The position numbers and the translations under genes are program-made. Positions 28,101 to 42,222 of a stretch of 64,000 nt of DNA are shown here, piece after piece. Position 1 is the stretch's first letter, and every line of letters starts with the position of its first letter. The notes beneath the pieces are model-generated. The model was not told where the DNA came from and ran no database searches. It saw only the letters and a list, made by a program, of their open reading frames with translations. This stretch comes from Cercozoa sp. M6MM (Eukaryota > Endomyxa: Ascetosporea), in the NCBI GenBank assembly GCA_040357565.1, contig JBDODJ010000010.1. The stretch is one strand, 5' to 3'.

Positions 28101-31100
28101 GCACTTAACCTCTCCAAAAGCAACCGGTCCAGCTCGATCAAGCTGATAGTGAGCATATTCACTTCCGTCACCAATCGCGTACGCTGCTCCTCAAGTTCGC
28201 CAGCGAGTTCGCCGATCACAAGTGACAGAATTTGGTCTTCAAGACCTTCTCTCGTCACCGAAAAGTCCACCACTGTGAAAGCAGCGAAAGTTTCGGCTGT
28301 GAAGGCCGGGTTGTCGAGCTTCGACACAAAGATCATCTTGAAGCCTTTTGTGCACTCAACAAACTCCGTGCCGAGTTGAACAAATGTACGACGACCCTTT
28401 TGGATCTTGTTCAGGTTCAACAGCAACGGGTCGATGTCGCTTTCGTCCTCCAAATCAACCAGCAATAAGAGACCTTCCGACAGGCAAAACTCCAGTTGAT
28501 CACGTAGTTTCGGGTTGGAGATGGTTGTGGTTCCAAACGCAGGGAAGTTGGCGGATTCACGTCGTCGCAGCCAGGTCATAGCTTGCGACTGTGGATCAAT
28601 GATAAGTGGAGGACGGTCGCTGTTTGTCACAAGAAGACCATTTTGAACGCTGAGTTCGTCCGTCGGAAGTCCTTGAGAGTTCCACTCCGCGGCAATCGAG
28701 TCGTCGACGCAAAACTTGGTGATTCTCAAGTCCAGTGAGTGCGGTATCTCCAGTTTCTTGCACTTCTTGATGAAGCTTTGTTGCACAAGCTGATCTCGGA
28801 ACGTGTAGTTAAACGGCCCACAGTAGCTGATGAAAGCGCAAGCCACCGCACAGTCGCCGATGAGCTTGCGTTTAGTGTCAGCGAAGCGTTTGGCGTCGTT
28901 TGTCCAGCGAATGCGCTCACCCTCAAGAGAAGCAATCAAGTTTTCGGCTGCTTTACTCTTCGCTGCGGTCGACTTAGCTGAGCTCTCAATCTCCGCCTTC
29001 TTTGCCATAGTTTGCTCAAACTCGTGTTGGAGGTCGTCGAGTGCCTTTTGCGCAGCGGCTGACTGACTTTGAGCCTTGGCCAGCTTCTTGTTGGCGATCG
29101 AAAGCTCTGCTTCTTTTTCCCGCAGCATGGCCAACTTCGGCGCAACAATCAAAGACGCCTTGTGGTATGAAAACATGGCCCTGCACCAGCGACACAAACC
29201 TTCGGCAGCACTCGACACATTCTTGGCAAACTCAGGTTCAAAGTCGGGCACGTCAAGGTAAGGCTCCAGCAGCTCCATAGTTTCTTCCGTGATGAAATCC
29301 TTTTTGTTCAGGCTGAAGTTCAACAAATCGGGCACGAAGGAAGGACTTGACATGAAGGGCAAAGCAAAGCGCTTGTAGGAATCCAAAATGAATTTTGCTT
29401 CCTCCTTCTTGACGGATATTGTCGCTTCTTCGACCTTTTCGAGAGGCTGCTGCATCAAAATCAGCACGCAGTCCATAATGCGCTTGATAAGATCTGGAGG
29501 CTTAGGCAGCTTTGCGATGACACCGATATCTGCTTTGTTTACGCTCTTTGCGGCCTCTGTCGCCGCTTCCATGAAGGGAAGTGCAGCCAGTAGTTCTGTG
29601 TTGGCGATTTCCTTTTGCTCTTCGATTTCCTGAGCTTGCCTCGTGCACTGCTCCTCGATCTCTGCTGCGCGATCCTTTTGCAGAGAAGCTTCCTTCGCGC
29701 CAACTTCAAGCTTCTCAAGAACCGCCGTAGTTTCCTTTTCGGCCTTTTGGAGCTCAATCTTCTGATCAGCAAGCACCAACTTCATGTTTTCAACATCGCG
29801 CGAAGCGTCTGAGAGTTTGCCGAGACCACGGCTGACAGAGACCTCCTGCTTCGCAATGCTGTGCAGTTTGTCTGTGTAGAACTGCTTAAATGTGCCCAGG
29901 AACGAGAGGAACGACTTTGGTGTCACGAAAGTGCGCTTCGACGTGATCACTTTGTACTTCTGGCAAGCAGCAACGACATCAAGATGGACTTGGGACATGA
30001 AGTGCACCAAGTTTTTGCGCTGTTCATCTGTACAATGCATAGCAAACGACTCGGCGCTGCCTATCCATCGTTCAGCCACCGCGTCGAGAGCGTCTTGTGG
30101 CCAGGGGAGGAACCAATCAATGGTACAGCAAGAAAAGAGAGCAGGGAACTTGCGCGCACGCTCACCGAACTTGGGGTCACCCGGAGAGAAGCACAAGACA
30201 ACGTGTAAGTTCGCACGAACGCGCTGGATGAAGTAACGGTAGATTGCGCGCGGAGAGTTGTCGCGATTTGGATCCTCTTTCATGGCGACGGGACGCAATT
30301 CAGCACAAATCAGATCACGTTCGTCTTTTGGAAAAAGACCGGCGACTTCGCCAGTGGACAAGAGCGCGTTGAGGTACTCGAGGAAGCTTTCGCTTACAAT
30401 GTCAGAATCCGAGAAGATGAAGGTAACTTTCTTGCCCTCTTTGCCCGCTTTAATACACAGGCTCTTCAGGTCCTCCAAAAAGTCAGCAGCTTTGTATGTA
30501 CGCGTTCGCTGGATACGGCACACTTCGTGTCTAGCAATGTATCCAGCAAGGCGCGTCAAACTCTGGCGACCTGAACCACCAACTCCAACAAGCATCGCAT
30601 TTCCTCGCGGAAGCGACAGGATTCGCGAGATGCGCATCAAATGCAAGATTGCATCTTCAAACAGAACCAAATTCATCGCCGTCAACTTTGGCTCATTGTT
30701 GTACTTCACGAGGAAGGAATCAATGCGTTCACGGAGTTTGTGCACTTCCGGTGCACCTTCGTAGATCTTTGGTGCCAACTCAACGACCTCATCCGTATCT
30801 TTGTCAATGATATCCTCGCGGAAGAAGTCGGCGTACAATCGTTTGTTCTCGAAGAAGGAATCCTCGACACCAAGGAACTCGCGTGCAACACTTTGTTGGC
30901 ACTCTGTGAACCACGCTTGGTCTGCATGACTGCTCAGTTTGTCATGAAAGGCGCGCTGGCTTTCATGCATCCAGAGAGTAAACAGATCGCTCCTTTCCTT
31001 TAAATCCTCGTTGTTCACAAAAAGAATGCCCTGGAACACTCGCGAGAGATCACGGAGGTTGAAGTAGTAGTGCACATTCGCCGGAGTCGGCAACATCTTT

Positions 31101-34100
31101 TTCTGAACGCGTTTCCAGAGTTCGATTGTTGCCGTGGTCAAATTTGAAACATTCTCCAACACAGCTTCGTTGGATGCGAATTGCCCTTGTAACATGACAC
31201 CGTAGATGTTGTCAATTGTGCCATGCGAGGGAGGAGTTTGGTTGAACGTGAAAAAGAGGCGTTTTAGGCGATTCTAAAAATGAAGTTTGGTCGGTGTACA
31301 ATTACTAAAAGCCATACTGTACCGGAATGTCGTTTCGACCTCCACCGGGATGGCACATTGCAGCGGCAAATCGTAAGTTCAGGATTTCCATCTTGTCACC
31401 GCGCCGCTCGTCCAGGAAGTAAAATCCCCTGTCGCAAGCACATAAGAGGCATAGCTAGAGAATAAACTTGTATTCACTTTTTACGAGTATGCTTTACAAA
31501 GAAGAGGGAACGTACTTAGTTGAGATGAGCTGGCGAACAATTTCAAGCGTAGGTTGATCGCCCCAAACGTTAACCTCAGGTTGTGAAAGATCGTCGAGAA
31601 AGCAAAGCATAATCTTGTTCGACGGAGGCGAGTAGGTTTTACCCTGTCGTTTTTCAATATCGGATTCGATCGACACCTGGAACATCTTTTGTGTTGTTGC
31701 AGAAGAGAACTGGATCTCCTTCAAAACGACGTTCGAGTCCGGTGACTTGAGCATGCGGTTTCCGAACTGTGAGACAATACTCGACTTGCCTGTGCCCACC
31801 GAACCGATTAAAAGAGTCGGTGTTTCGACGTTGAGGAGTGCCTTGAATATGAGTTGTGCTTTCTCTGAGTCACACGTGGGAATGAGGCAACTCGCGAACT
31901 CAAAGTTCGCTGGGAACTCCCAGTTTGGTGCCTCCCAGCGGTGCCACGTAAAGTCTCGCTCTGGATCAACGAAGAAGTCGTACAGTGTCTCTTCTTCCGA
32001 CATCTCTGGCAGGTCTGACGCAGTTTTCTTTAAAAATTCGCTGAATTTAGCTTGTGACTCGTGTTCGAACAAACCACCGATCGACCACAGCACGCTCCAC
32101 AAGAAAAGCGAGCGAATCTTGGTTTTTGCTGATGTGTCAAGTGCGTGCTTTTTGATGATGCCTTCGAACAGCGTGAAGAGATTTTTGATGAGGTGTGCGT
32201 CAGTAACTTGCATTACTGCGTCACAAGATCGTCGTACAAAGGCAAGCATGCCCGTGTCTTCTACAATTTCTTTGTACAACTTGAGCACAGCTTCTCCAAA
32301 CTTCTTGCTTCGAGCCGCGCACCAAGCTTCCGCAAGTGGGCGATATCCAAGATCCTCTTCTGACACAAACACAATGCCTGCTCGAGACACCGTGGCTGGA
32401 CTTGCGTTGCGAAGATCCTCTGCCTCGAACAGAATACGTACGTTTGAAGTCATCGGAACGCGATCACCGTTTGCCAACGTGAGGAGCTTGTTGTCATCAA
32501 GCACTGTGTTTAGGTTTTCAATCCAGACGGCGTCGACAGGCTAAAAATACAGGATACGCACCAATTGATTAAAGAAAATGTAGAAAAACCTAAATTTATT
32601 GGTACCCCGTCACAAACAATCCATGTGTTGTGTGTCTTGCGAGAGTCATTGTAGCGAGACCAGATGACCGAAAACACACCATCACGCCATTCACCAGACA
32701 CTTCGTCATTCTCGCCAAACATTTCTTCTGCTCGAATAGCCTTGGGGAACATGCGTACTTCCACGTGCTTGACTGAGCACTCTGACAAAGCACCCAGCAG
32801 ACAGTTCACGGCGGTCGTCTTGCCTGTACCTGTGGGCCCAATCATCATGAGGCCGTGCCGCACCAAGCTTGTCTGGTGCAACTGAATTATTTTGTCCATC
32901 CAGTCTTGGTGGGCAACGAGACCGTCTGCTTGGATTTTCTTGACCAACGCCTGCTCGATAACCTCGTTCGTTGCCTTTGCAGGGTTGCGCTGTGTCGGAA
33001 ACAAGTCGGCCAGCAAAGACAAGAACAATGGCACGTCGTCGGCGACGAGTTTAGACAAATTCATATCACGGAGTGTTCGATACAGCAAGCTTGCCTCTAG
33101 GTTGCTTCGTGACATCGTGGAGAGTGCAAGTTCATCGCGCAGACTCGCACCTGCAGTACGAAGAACGGATAAGATGTTGCGTAGACCAAAGTCGTAGTGG
33201 CGTTGCTTCGACAGCTGCTCTTCGCACAATCCGTACAAGATCTTGAATTTTTGCGCCAACAGTGCGAACGTCGAGAAGCCTTGGGAAGCCAACTTGACTC
33301 GCATAATAATTTCGCGATCAGGCACCATCATAGCGACGTCGCGGAAGAGGGCTTTCAGGTTCTCAGGAAGCTCAGTACGGCCAGCGTATCCTGGATTCAT
33401 TGTAATGAAGAAGCCACAGTTGTCGTTGCACATAACAGGAGCATCTGTGCCCGGGAACACGAAGTGTTCTTCACGTGCGCGCATCGCTGTGAGGATTGAA
33501 CCCAACTGAGTTGCGACAACAGACAGTACTTCAACAGGAATTCGGTTGAACTCGTCAAAGCAGCCCCAGCTGCCGCTGCAACAAAGCCCCTTGAATATCT
33601 TTGCAGTGTCACCATGCCGCATTTGATCCGAGCAGTTGAACACGACAACGTATTTTCCCAGCGCGCGACCCAGATCTTTTACAGTTTCTGTCTTACCCGT
33701 TCCGGCAGGGCCTGCAAAAACCAACTATTGGTAGGGAGCAGCTTATTGAAATTTATATATCCGATTTATACCTGCTGGAGCGCCTCCAAAGTACATTCCG
33801 AGGGCTTGTGTCAGACTGATGTAGCATCTGTCTGTGAGTGGAGTAATCACCAGCCGCTCTTTGCAACCGAGAAACTCGTAGCAGTAGGGAAATTCATTGT
33901 CTGCGACGTTGACGAAGCAATGCTGACGTTCTTCGTCCCAATAGACACGCAATTGCTTCTGCCACTCGAAGTCTGCCGCACCCGACACCTTTTTTTCCTT
34001 GTACAACTGACACAGTTCAGCAAGTACGTCGCGATTGTGGACCTGAATAGTCACCATCGTCTCGATCTTTGTGCGCACAAGTTTGGTTGGGATCGTTGTC

Positions 34101-37100
34101 GTCGTCATTTCGCTCAGAGCCGACAAGACGGCGCTTTGATTGTCCATAGCGCGAGTCAGTGCTGTCTTGTCTTGTGAACACTCTTTTAAAGCACGTGTGA
34201 TCTCCTCTGTCCACAGAAGCTGCAGGCCAAGCAGGCTGCACTGTGCAGAGTGACGATTGGTGAATTCTTCCACGTCCATATTGCTTTCCGCCTCGTTCGA
34301 TGCATTAAACACAAGACGGCGCATTGTGCGTCGCATCTCTCGTTCTAGGACATTGAGCCAATCCTCAATGTTGCCCGTCGCTGACACTTTGCGCGTCAGT
34401 GGAATAATTTCAGCGTCAACTGCTCCGCCGTAGCCAGACAATTCCGTCCAGAACTTGGTTATTTCGTCGCCTTCGATTGTGACCTTGGTAATAGCGTCAA
34501 AGACCTTCGAAAAACAGCTGTTCACAGCGCTGAGGTCACTTGACGAACTCAAAATTTGCAGAAGGGCTGAATCTAAACGAACCAGGAGTTTAAACGGACA
34601 TCTGAAGGCATAAACAGCTCAAAGAGTGGCTTACTTGAGACAAAGTAGAAGCGAGGGAATATGTCTCGCTTCTTCTCCAGATAACCCTCAAGTGATCGCT
34701 GGCACTGTTCGAAATCAGACATCATGGATGACAGTGCCGAAGTGACGTATTCGTCGCTTGTCACAGCTACAACTGTTTTCAGCTCCTTGGCCTTCGCCAT
34801 GAGCTTACTCACCCATTCTTTGTCGGATTTTTGGAACACTCGAGTGTCTTGCGGAAGCTGACGTGCAATGTCACCGGCAGTAAAGACAGGCTCAAGAGCC
34901 ATCCATAGCATTTGAATTCGAACAAGCATTTCGATCACATCGTTGGCGTCTGAGCACCGTTGCAGCCACTCGGTCGCCCGAGAGTGGAACGGAGCGATGT
35001 GCTTCATCGACAGCATTTGAACTAGCGATGCTTGTGCATCCTCCAAGCCTTCAGTGACCTCAGTGACGACTCCGCCCGACAAGATGACTTCACCACGAGT
35101 CTTGAAGTTTGTGAACTCGAGCTCTTTCGCAGTCCAAATTTCTTCAATTTCATCCAAACGTCGCTCAATTTGCAATTGCTTGTCGGCGCTATCAAGAATC
35201 TCTTCGACACTCTCACTCTGCTCTGCAAAGTCGGAGTCCAGAAGAGCTTTCAAACGGAGCTCGGCCAAGTCCTCTGGGCTTTTGACGACAAGAGAACACA
35301 CTCCGCATATGCTTTCCCAGTGTCGGAAGCGCACGCTCTCTTTCGACAACTCTGCAATTAGCGGCAACATGTCCTCGAAGCGCTTGATGATATTGCGCAA
35401 CTCCTCAAACTGAGGCCAGCTTTTGATCTCTTTGTTGAGACGACGGCACCGCAACGAATATTCTTCAGTTGCCGTCTTCATCTCGTCGATTGAGCCAATG
35501 ACGTCCATCCATTGCACGTCCTCAAATTCACCGAAGCGAGAAAGTACATCTTCGTATACGCCATAGAACAAACCCAGGTTTTTCAGATCATGCGCCATGC
35601 TGTCAAGCTCTGGATATTGTGTTTGTTCGAAACCAAACAATCGTTCGCCTTCGCTGTAGAGATCGGCGTTACGCTCAATGCTGTCGTAAAGTTGTTGGCA
35701 CTTTTTGAAGCGATTTATCGCTTCTTTGACTGGAATACCCAGCTCAAGTGGGCCTGTCTTCTCAAAGTCTGCGCGGAAGTTGCGCACAGTGGCCGAAAAC
35801 GAACGCATTTTCTCCTTTAAGTCTAGGCTCATGGGCAGTTGTAGCGCAGCGGCATGCTCTCGCGTGTCGATACTCAAGTTCTCAACTTCCGCCCAAAGGT
35901 CAACTGCGACGCTAAGGAGGTCATCCGGCACTTTGCCTTCAAAATCTTGACCTTCAAGAATGGAGAGCTGCTTTTGGTACTCGCTGAACTCCTCATCAAA
36001 TGTCACGGCAGCCTCACGGACGTCTGCAAGAGTCTTCATGACACCGTTCAACGCAGACAGATCCCCGATTTCGACGTTGAGGCCGGATCGCCACTCCTCC
36101 AAGCGTTTAATCTTGTCGGCGACTCGAAGGCGGAGGCCATCGTTGAGCGATGCGCAAATCCAACTCTTCCACCGAGTCAACTGTGAACGAATATTGCTAA
36201 TGAAAGAGTCGGTTTTGTAGTTGGGCTGCGCCTTGTGGATGATTGACTGCACTGCTTCAAACGTTCCATCGAGACGAGCCAGAGATTCAACGAACTTGTG
36301 TGTTGTCGTCTCTTTTGAACAAAGAGAGCGTGAGTCCGGCTCTTCGAACAACCAAGCGAAATCCTCGTAGATCGTGAGCTGAGATTCGAGCGTTTTCAGT
36401 TCACGCTTCGTCGATTCGGAGATACTCAAAGCAGTTGCGAGCACAGAGCGGCCGCTGAAAGCAAACTCGGACAGCAACGAACCGACACCTGGGGCAATCA
36501 CTGTCTGCCAATCGCCGTCAAGCTGCCTCAGAGAAGAAAACAGGTCTTTTAGCGCATTTGTTATGCATGCTGCGATTTTGGAACTGTCTGGCGAGAAGAC
36601 AACTCGCTTACTTTTGACGGACAGCTCAAAATGGAAGACCAAATCAATTCCACTGCCAAGGTGCTTCTCCAAGGATCGCAAAGACTGAGTCACGGAACTT
36701 CTCGTGGCGGTGGCAATCATCCCTGAGTAATAGCGCTGCAGGACTTTTGCGTGGTGATCAAAGTCGGCCGTGCGTTCGGATGCCGAGGCCTCTTGTTTGG
36801 ACACCGACAACTTGGCAAGGTCCTCACATGCACCTGCGAAACGTCGAACAAATGTATGAGGATCAGACTCTAAAAACGAAACAAATTTACCAGCAATGTC
36901 GCGCATCGCTTCGCTAATTTGCTCGATCACACTGTCACGCGCCTGCTGTTGCGTAAGCGTGAACGAAGCCGGTGAGAAGCGAGTGTTGACAGGAAGCGAC
37001 ACGAAACGGGCAGAGGCAATTGAACGCAAGGAATGACGAATACGACTTTGAATGATGCGGTTGATAGCGGCCGTTGTTTCGATCAGTTCGTTCAAGAGGA

Positions 37101-39408
37101 TCTGCACTGTGTGGGTAAAAGGTTCAGCCGAAACTGACGCCCAATTGAGACTCACGAAGCCGCGGACCATCGCTCGATGCAAGCCTTGTACACGGGTTTC
37201 GAGAATTTCACGGAGGACAGGGGACGCCAGTTCGCGCAAAAGCTGCCTGTATTGATGAACGATGGTCTCAAGAACGGATTCGACATTGAAGATGCGATCG
37301 CTCAAAAGTAGAAGAGTCGACGCATTTTGGGAAAGCGTAAAACCCATTGCTCGCAAGTGCTTGGCTTCTTTCAGAACATTGCGAACTCGAGCATCAAAGT
37401 TGACTTCGAGAGCTTTCGTCTTTGAGTTTAGACGCAGCAGTTTCGCTTGCAATCCGCTTTTTAAAGCCACTGTTGCAGATTTTTCCCATGCTTGCACCCA
37501 TACGCTGACGTACTCGACTAGCACGCGAACGAGAGTGTTGTGAAGGTTGATCACGCTTTGACTCGAACGATGCGAAAACACGGCTGGAATTTGTCGAAAT
37601 GCCACCATGGGGGTTGCAACCCGATGAAGCAACTTTCGAGACCACGCAACGTTGGAGGACACTACCAGAATGGAATGTAGTTTTTTCAACGGGGAAACGT
37701 CGATGCACAAACAGTTTTTACCTTGAGGGAAGTAACGAAGTCGCGGCGGCGATGCCTTGTTCTTCTCGTACTCGTCACGGATGCTCAACAAATCTTTGTG
37801 GTACAATTCAAAAATGCCCGAAAGCTTGGTGTCGAGGTGCTGCTGGATACTGGCTGGAACAGTAGCACGCAAAGTTGCGAACAGTTCAAGCGCGACCATG
37901 ACGTAGGTGCGAGAAAAGGCTTGATCGATCGACTCTATCAGCATGTGCTCGAGCTTCGACAGCTGCAAACTAAGACCAATGAACTCTTGCTCAAAGACTG
38001 CCCCGTTGCCGATCTCAAAAAGGTCACGACGTTGATCGCTACCAAGAAGGCTATCACGAAGCGAAGAGAAACCGGCACGGAATTCCTTGAACTCGGGTCC
38101 TGGACACTGCTCTTGCACCAACGTGAAGTGCCACACCGCGTTAAAAACGGTATCAATCTTCGAAAAACGAAAACGACACGCGGTCAGCAGCTGACACGCA
38201 GCGATCGCGTTTTTGGAGTCTCTTCCATTCTTGTTCACAAACTGAAGAACTGTGTTGAGGATCTCAGCTCCTTTGTGCAGCGCCTCGCAGGTCGACTTGG
38301 GGTCTGCAGCCCACGTCAAATTCTGCGCATCTCCCATCTGACGAATGCGTTGACAGACGATGTGAACGATAAACTGCGAGACGCGACCACAAAGATCAAC
38401 CGAACTGGATCCGCGCGACAGCTTCATCGCCATTCGAATCGACGATAGCAGCGAACTTAAGTGCTCCAACACAAAATCAAGTGGCTTTGAGGCAAGAACA
38501 GAGAAAAACTGCTTGTGAAGCATTGTCAAGATTGATTCAACGTTCTGCGCTTCTCTAAAGGTGTCAGATATCTCGGTGCTAATACGACGAAGCCTGTCAA
38601 GGTGTCCACGTGCGCACTTAGCTCCGAGAGGCCCTTCAAGAACTTCTTTGTGGACAAAGTGCTCCAAGAAACTGAGTGTGCACACACGTTGACGCCAATA
38701 GGCAAGTTCTTCATCAAACGTGTCGATGCCAGACTTGTCGACGCTCGAAATCCGGTTCACAAAAGTCTCAAACTCTGCTAGGGACTTCACGTCTCCCTGA
38801 AGGTTCAGATGCTTCGTCACCGACTCCATCACGTTTGTTGCAACGGTTTCTCGATCAAAGCGCGCGCGAATCCCCTCCAGCGCTGCGTTTTCGCCCTCAC
38901 CTACAAGTGCCGAGAGCATGGAAGCGCGAAGTTGGCGATTCTTGAGCGAATATTCTAGTTGTAGACACGTCTCTGCGTTAACATCGGACTCGTTGTTGAG
39001 TCGAAGGAGCTCAAGCACGCTGATATCTCCTGCCTCAAACAGGGGCACGAGTCCATTCACGAACTCAACCGCTTTGGCTTTCGATGGGAGGTACACGCTC
39101 AGAGATAACTCGCTTCCTTCAATGAACTTTCGAACAGCACTTGACTCAGCGAGACCGGAGATGTGCCGTTCGGGAAACGCAGCAGCGATTTCCGCTTCAA
39201 CCCACTCCATCAGAAGACGATAAAGTCTGCAACTTGCTTCGCTTGAGCGAGTCAAATGACAGCAACACTGTTTCCGTAGGCTTAACGCGTCAGAAGAGAG
39301 TTGAAATATCTGCAACTGGAAATTTTCTGCTTCCACGCGGACTGCGGAGAAACTGAAAGAAAAATGCCATAAATTACCTGTTCCTGTGTAAAATACACCT
39401 GAAGCCAT
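25104..39408 (-). CDS. DNAH5: Outer-arm axonemal dynein heavy chain, gamma (DNAH5/DNAH8) type
   Basis: Motor subunit of the ciliary outer dynein arm. ATG at 39408 opens [11 protein letters not shown]. Long exons cover the whole protein, about 4,480 residues, normal for the family: tail and linker (39.35-34.6 kb), then a motor of six AAA units. P-loops are GPAGTGKTE in AAA1 (near 33.71 kb), GPTGTGKTT in AAA2 (32.84 kb), GSVGTGKSS in AAA3 (31.79 kb) and GVGGSGRQS in AAA4 (30.59 kb). The coiled-coil stalk with its microtubule-binding tip lies at about 29.9-28.9 kb. The C-terminal domain ends [14 protein letters not shown] before the stop at 25104. [31 protein letters not shown] and the tail blocks [10 protein letters not shown] and [15 protein letters not shown] fit the DNAH5/8 (ODA gamma) group rather than alpha/beta or inner-arm types. 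About ten introns, few for its size. No frame breaks seen beyond introns. Confidence 0.95.
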
Positions 39409-39461
39409 CCTCGTCGTCCTGTACACTGGCAGCAGCGATCTGACGATCCTACTTCAAAGAA
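39409..39461. promoter_or_regulatory. 53-bp bidirectional spacer between dynein HC and DNAAF11 starts
   Basis: Only 53 bp separate the ATG of the minus-strand dynein gene (39408) from the ATG of the plus-strand DNAAF11 gene (39462). Any core promoters must overlap this spacer or the coding ends. No TATA box is visible. Confidence 0.7.
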
Positions 39462-40374
39462 ATGGTCCGTCTGACTCTAGATATGCTCCAGAAACGAGCA
39501 GAGCACAATGAAGGCGTACTGTCGACACTGCAAGAGGTTCAGACATTGAATTTAATCCTTCGTTCCGCTTTTTCAAAAGTTCATTTTGCTTCCGAAACAG
39601 GTGAGTCTGCACCAAGAGAATATTGAGCGCATCGAGCTCATTGACCGAGTTTGCCCGGACCTACGAACGGTCTTGCTCCAGAGCAACCTCATTGGTCGTA
39701 TCGAGAACTTGAACAGACTCAAGAGACTTGAGGTGTTGAATCTTGCAATCAACAATATCGAGCGAATTGAAGGCTTGCATCGGTGCGAAAAACTCAGAAA
39801 GCTTGATTTGCTTCTCAACTTTGTTGACATTGATGCGCTCGAGGAGGTAAATTTAATTTAAACTTATGCTCAAATTTAATGTTTGCTCGTTCGTGCCGTG
39901 CTCCTGTGTAACTGGTGTGCGTTGGTGTAGTCTCTCGCGCACTTGAAACAATTGGAGTTCTTGCGCCAACTGTCATTGCAAGGCAACCCATGCGCTACCT
40001 TTCCGTGCTATCGTGGTTCAGTGATACTCCTTCTCCCTCTACTGGAAGAACTTGACGGTAAACCAGTGACTCGAACCGAAAGAATCAATGCTACAAGGGA
40101 GAGAGACGAGGTGCTGCGATGTTTGCGAACTTGCGCTGCCAAGCGATCAAAAGAGCGAGAGGTAAATTCAACTTATTGATGTTCACTCCTCTGAAACAAC
40201 CCATGTGTGTACCGGACATAGTCCACGCAAGAAGAAATTGACTTAACGAAGCACTCACCGGAAGCACGACTCCATTCGTACCACGAGCAGTGTCGTCGAG
40301 AAAAAGAGCAACAGGAGCAAAAACGAGCGCGAAATAGGGTACTACTAGTTCAAATATACTTAAAGTGTAAACCG

Positions 40375-40423
<49 letters not shown>

Positions 40424-40523
40424 NNNNNNNNNNNNNNNNNNNNNNNNNNNNNNNNNNNNNNNNNNNNNNNNNNNNNNNNNNNNNNNNNNNNNNNNNNNNN
40501 NNNNNNNNNNNNNNNNNNNNNNN

Positions 40524-40584
<61 letters not shown>

Positions 40585-41280
40585 GCGCGCGCCGGAAGTG
40601 TATTGTGCAGAACTTCGAACAACCTGGCAACGCAATAATGAAAACAAAGTTGAAGCTGGCCGAGATGGTCGATGTTGACTCCTTGGACGAAGACGTACTT
40701 CCCAGCCAAAGAAACACCGGTCGCTACAAGTTCTCAATTGAAGTGGTGCTAATCAACTGCGCGAAATTGCTATCAAATATGCCTGTAGTTTAGTTGTGCG
40801 TAGGATAAGCAAAACGAACAAGTTTGCGTGATAATTGACGTTCCACGATTTATGGCATCCGAAGACATCAAAGTGCAAGTGCAGACTCGCTGGTTCCAGT
40901 TGCAGTTCATGCAACGCACGTCCCTCTTACTACACATTCCTGATGGATTGGAAGTTGCTGTATCTAAGGCGGAAGCACGTCGCATTCAAGGTATTCAGCG
41001 AATTAAATCAACTGAAGTCTAACAGAACTATGCTCTCACTGTTGTTGGGCTTTGCGCAGCCACGGGAGCAATGGAACTGTGCTTACCCATCAGCAATTTC
41101 GAAAGTATAAAGAAACAACAAGAAACAGAAGGAATTCATGTCGACGAAAAGGTACTTGCGCGTCCATCCCACATTGGAAAACGCCGGCGTAGCGACAGAT
41201 ACCGAGAGGAGCTAAGTTTAGTGCGGTCTGACAATGATGGGCTCTCGGACAGCCTTCCTCCTCTCGAAGGTTGCTATTAA
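39462..41280 (+). CDS. DNAAF11: Dynein axonemal assembly factor 11 (LRRC6/TILB/seahorse)
   Basis: Cytoplasmic factor needed to assemble dynein arms before transport into cilia. ATG 39462 opens MVRLTLDMLQKRAEHNEGVL, then intron 39541-39600. Leucine-rich repeats follow: SLHQENIERIELIDRVCPDL, TVLLQSNLIGRIENLNRLKR, LEVLNLAINNIERIEGL and KLRKLDLLLNFVDIDALEE. After an intron the LRR cap reads FLRQLSLQGNPCATFPCYRG and PLLEELDGKPVTRTERINA. A charged region (SPEARLHSYHEQCRREKEQQ) and a CS/p23-like domain (VCVIIDVPRFMASEDIKVQV, then RTSLLLHIPDGLEVA) complete the family's architecture. The last exons read TGAMELCLPISNFESI and end EGCY-TAA at 41278. An intron near 40340-40600 contains a CA tract and a 100-N gap; a small exon could be hidden there. 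Confidence 0.92.
40378..40582. repeat. (CA)n tract with 100-N assembly gap
   Basis: CA repeats at 40378-40423 and 40524-40582 flank exactly 100 N (40424-40523), the usual placeholder for a gap of unknown size. All lies in a DNAAF11 intron. Confidence 0.95.
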
Positions 41281-42222
41281 CGGAGCCCACGATCTAGTTC
41301 AGTAGACATTAAATCTACTCTCGTGAGCGCATTCAACTTTTACGGACATCGAAACATGCCTGGCAGTCTGCCCTGTCCATTTTATCTCAGGCAATATACT
41401 GCGCCGAATTTCGCTGATAATATGCGTGGGCGTACGCACGCATCCGCTAGTTAAAGGATTTTAGCTGCTGTAATTTTCTTCCCTTCGAAATTTGCCTTAA
41501 ACTGTCATTTTTGATGCAAACATACAGGAAATTAGACTTTTCTTGTATACTTCAGAGTTCGACACTAAATTTGGAGGCATAAGGCGATCCGGCACTAATG
41601 TAACCTAAGCGGCGAGAATCTCAGGTCAATAGCAATAGTTTAGAAGGTGAATGGACAGGTCGGAACGTTTCGAAGAAGCGTACTACGGTAGTGCTGGCTT
41701 GCATACATGTACAGCGGCGAGAATCTCAGTGCCAGTGCGAGTATGTGGTACACGCACGTATATGTACTTGAATACATACATATCTACAGTAAATTTATAT
41801 ATATTAATATATATATAAAATATATTAATATACACCGTATCGACATAGATATACGGCGTTAATGCAATTGAATAACGGCTTTCCGACGTGAGCCTGCACG
41901 CGGAGCTTGCCGAATCTTCTGTCAGCGCCTGCGCCCAAGGTTTCCCATGTCCCGTAGGGCGATTGTGTCGCATGAAGAGAGGTATTAGACGCCCGCGGAA
42001 GCGCGAGACCAAGCCATCTCTCGGAATGATGACTCCCACGCCTCCGCTTTCTAGACACCGATGAAACTGCACCGATACTTCATCGTGTTGTATCGCATGT
42101 ATCGTATATATCGTACTGTCGGATGTATGCCATGCGATGCAGTGTTAGCTGGGATCGCACGGCCGCATCGACGCAAACCGAAAGAATGGACGCGAACAGC
42201 GCAAACGATACCGCATCTTGCA
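41281..42222. other. Convergent intergenic region, no gene seen
   Basis: Lies between the 3' ends of DNAAF11 and the gamma-CA gene. It contains an AT-rich, partly palindromic block of TATATTAATATA units (41794-41835). One chance frame (41683-42072, minus) crosses it but shows no protein-like signal. Confidence 0.55.
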
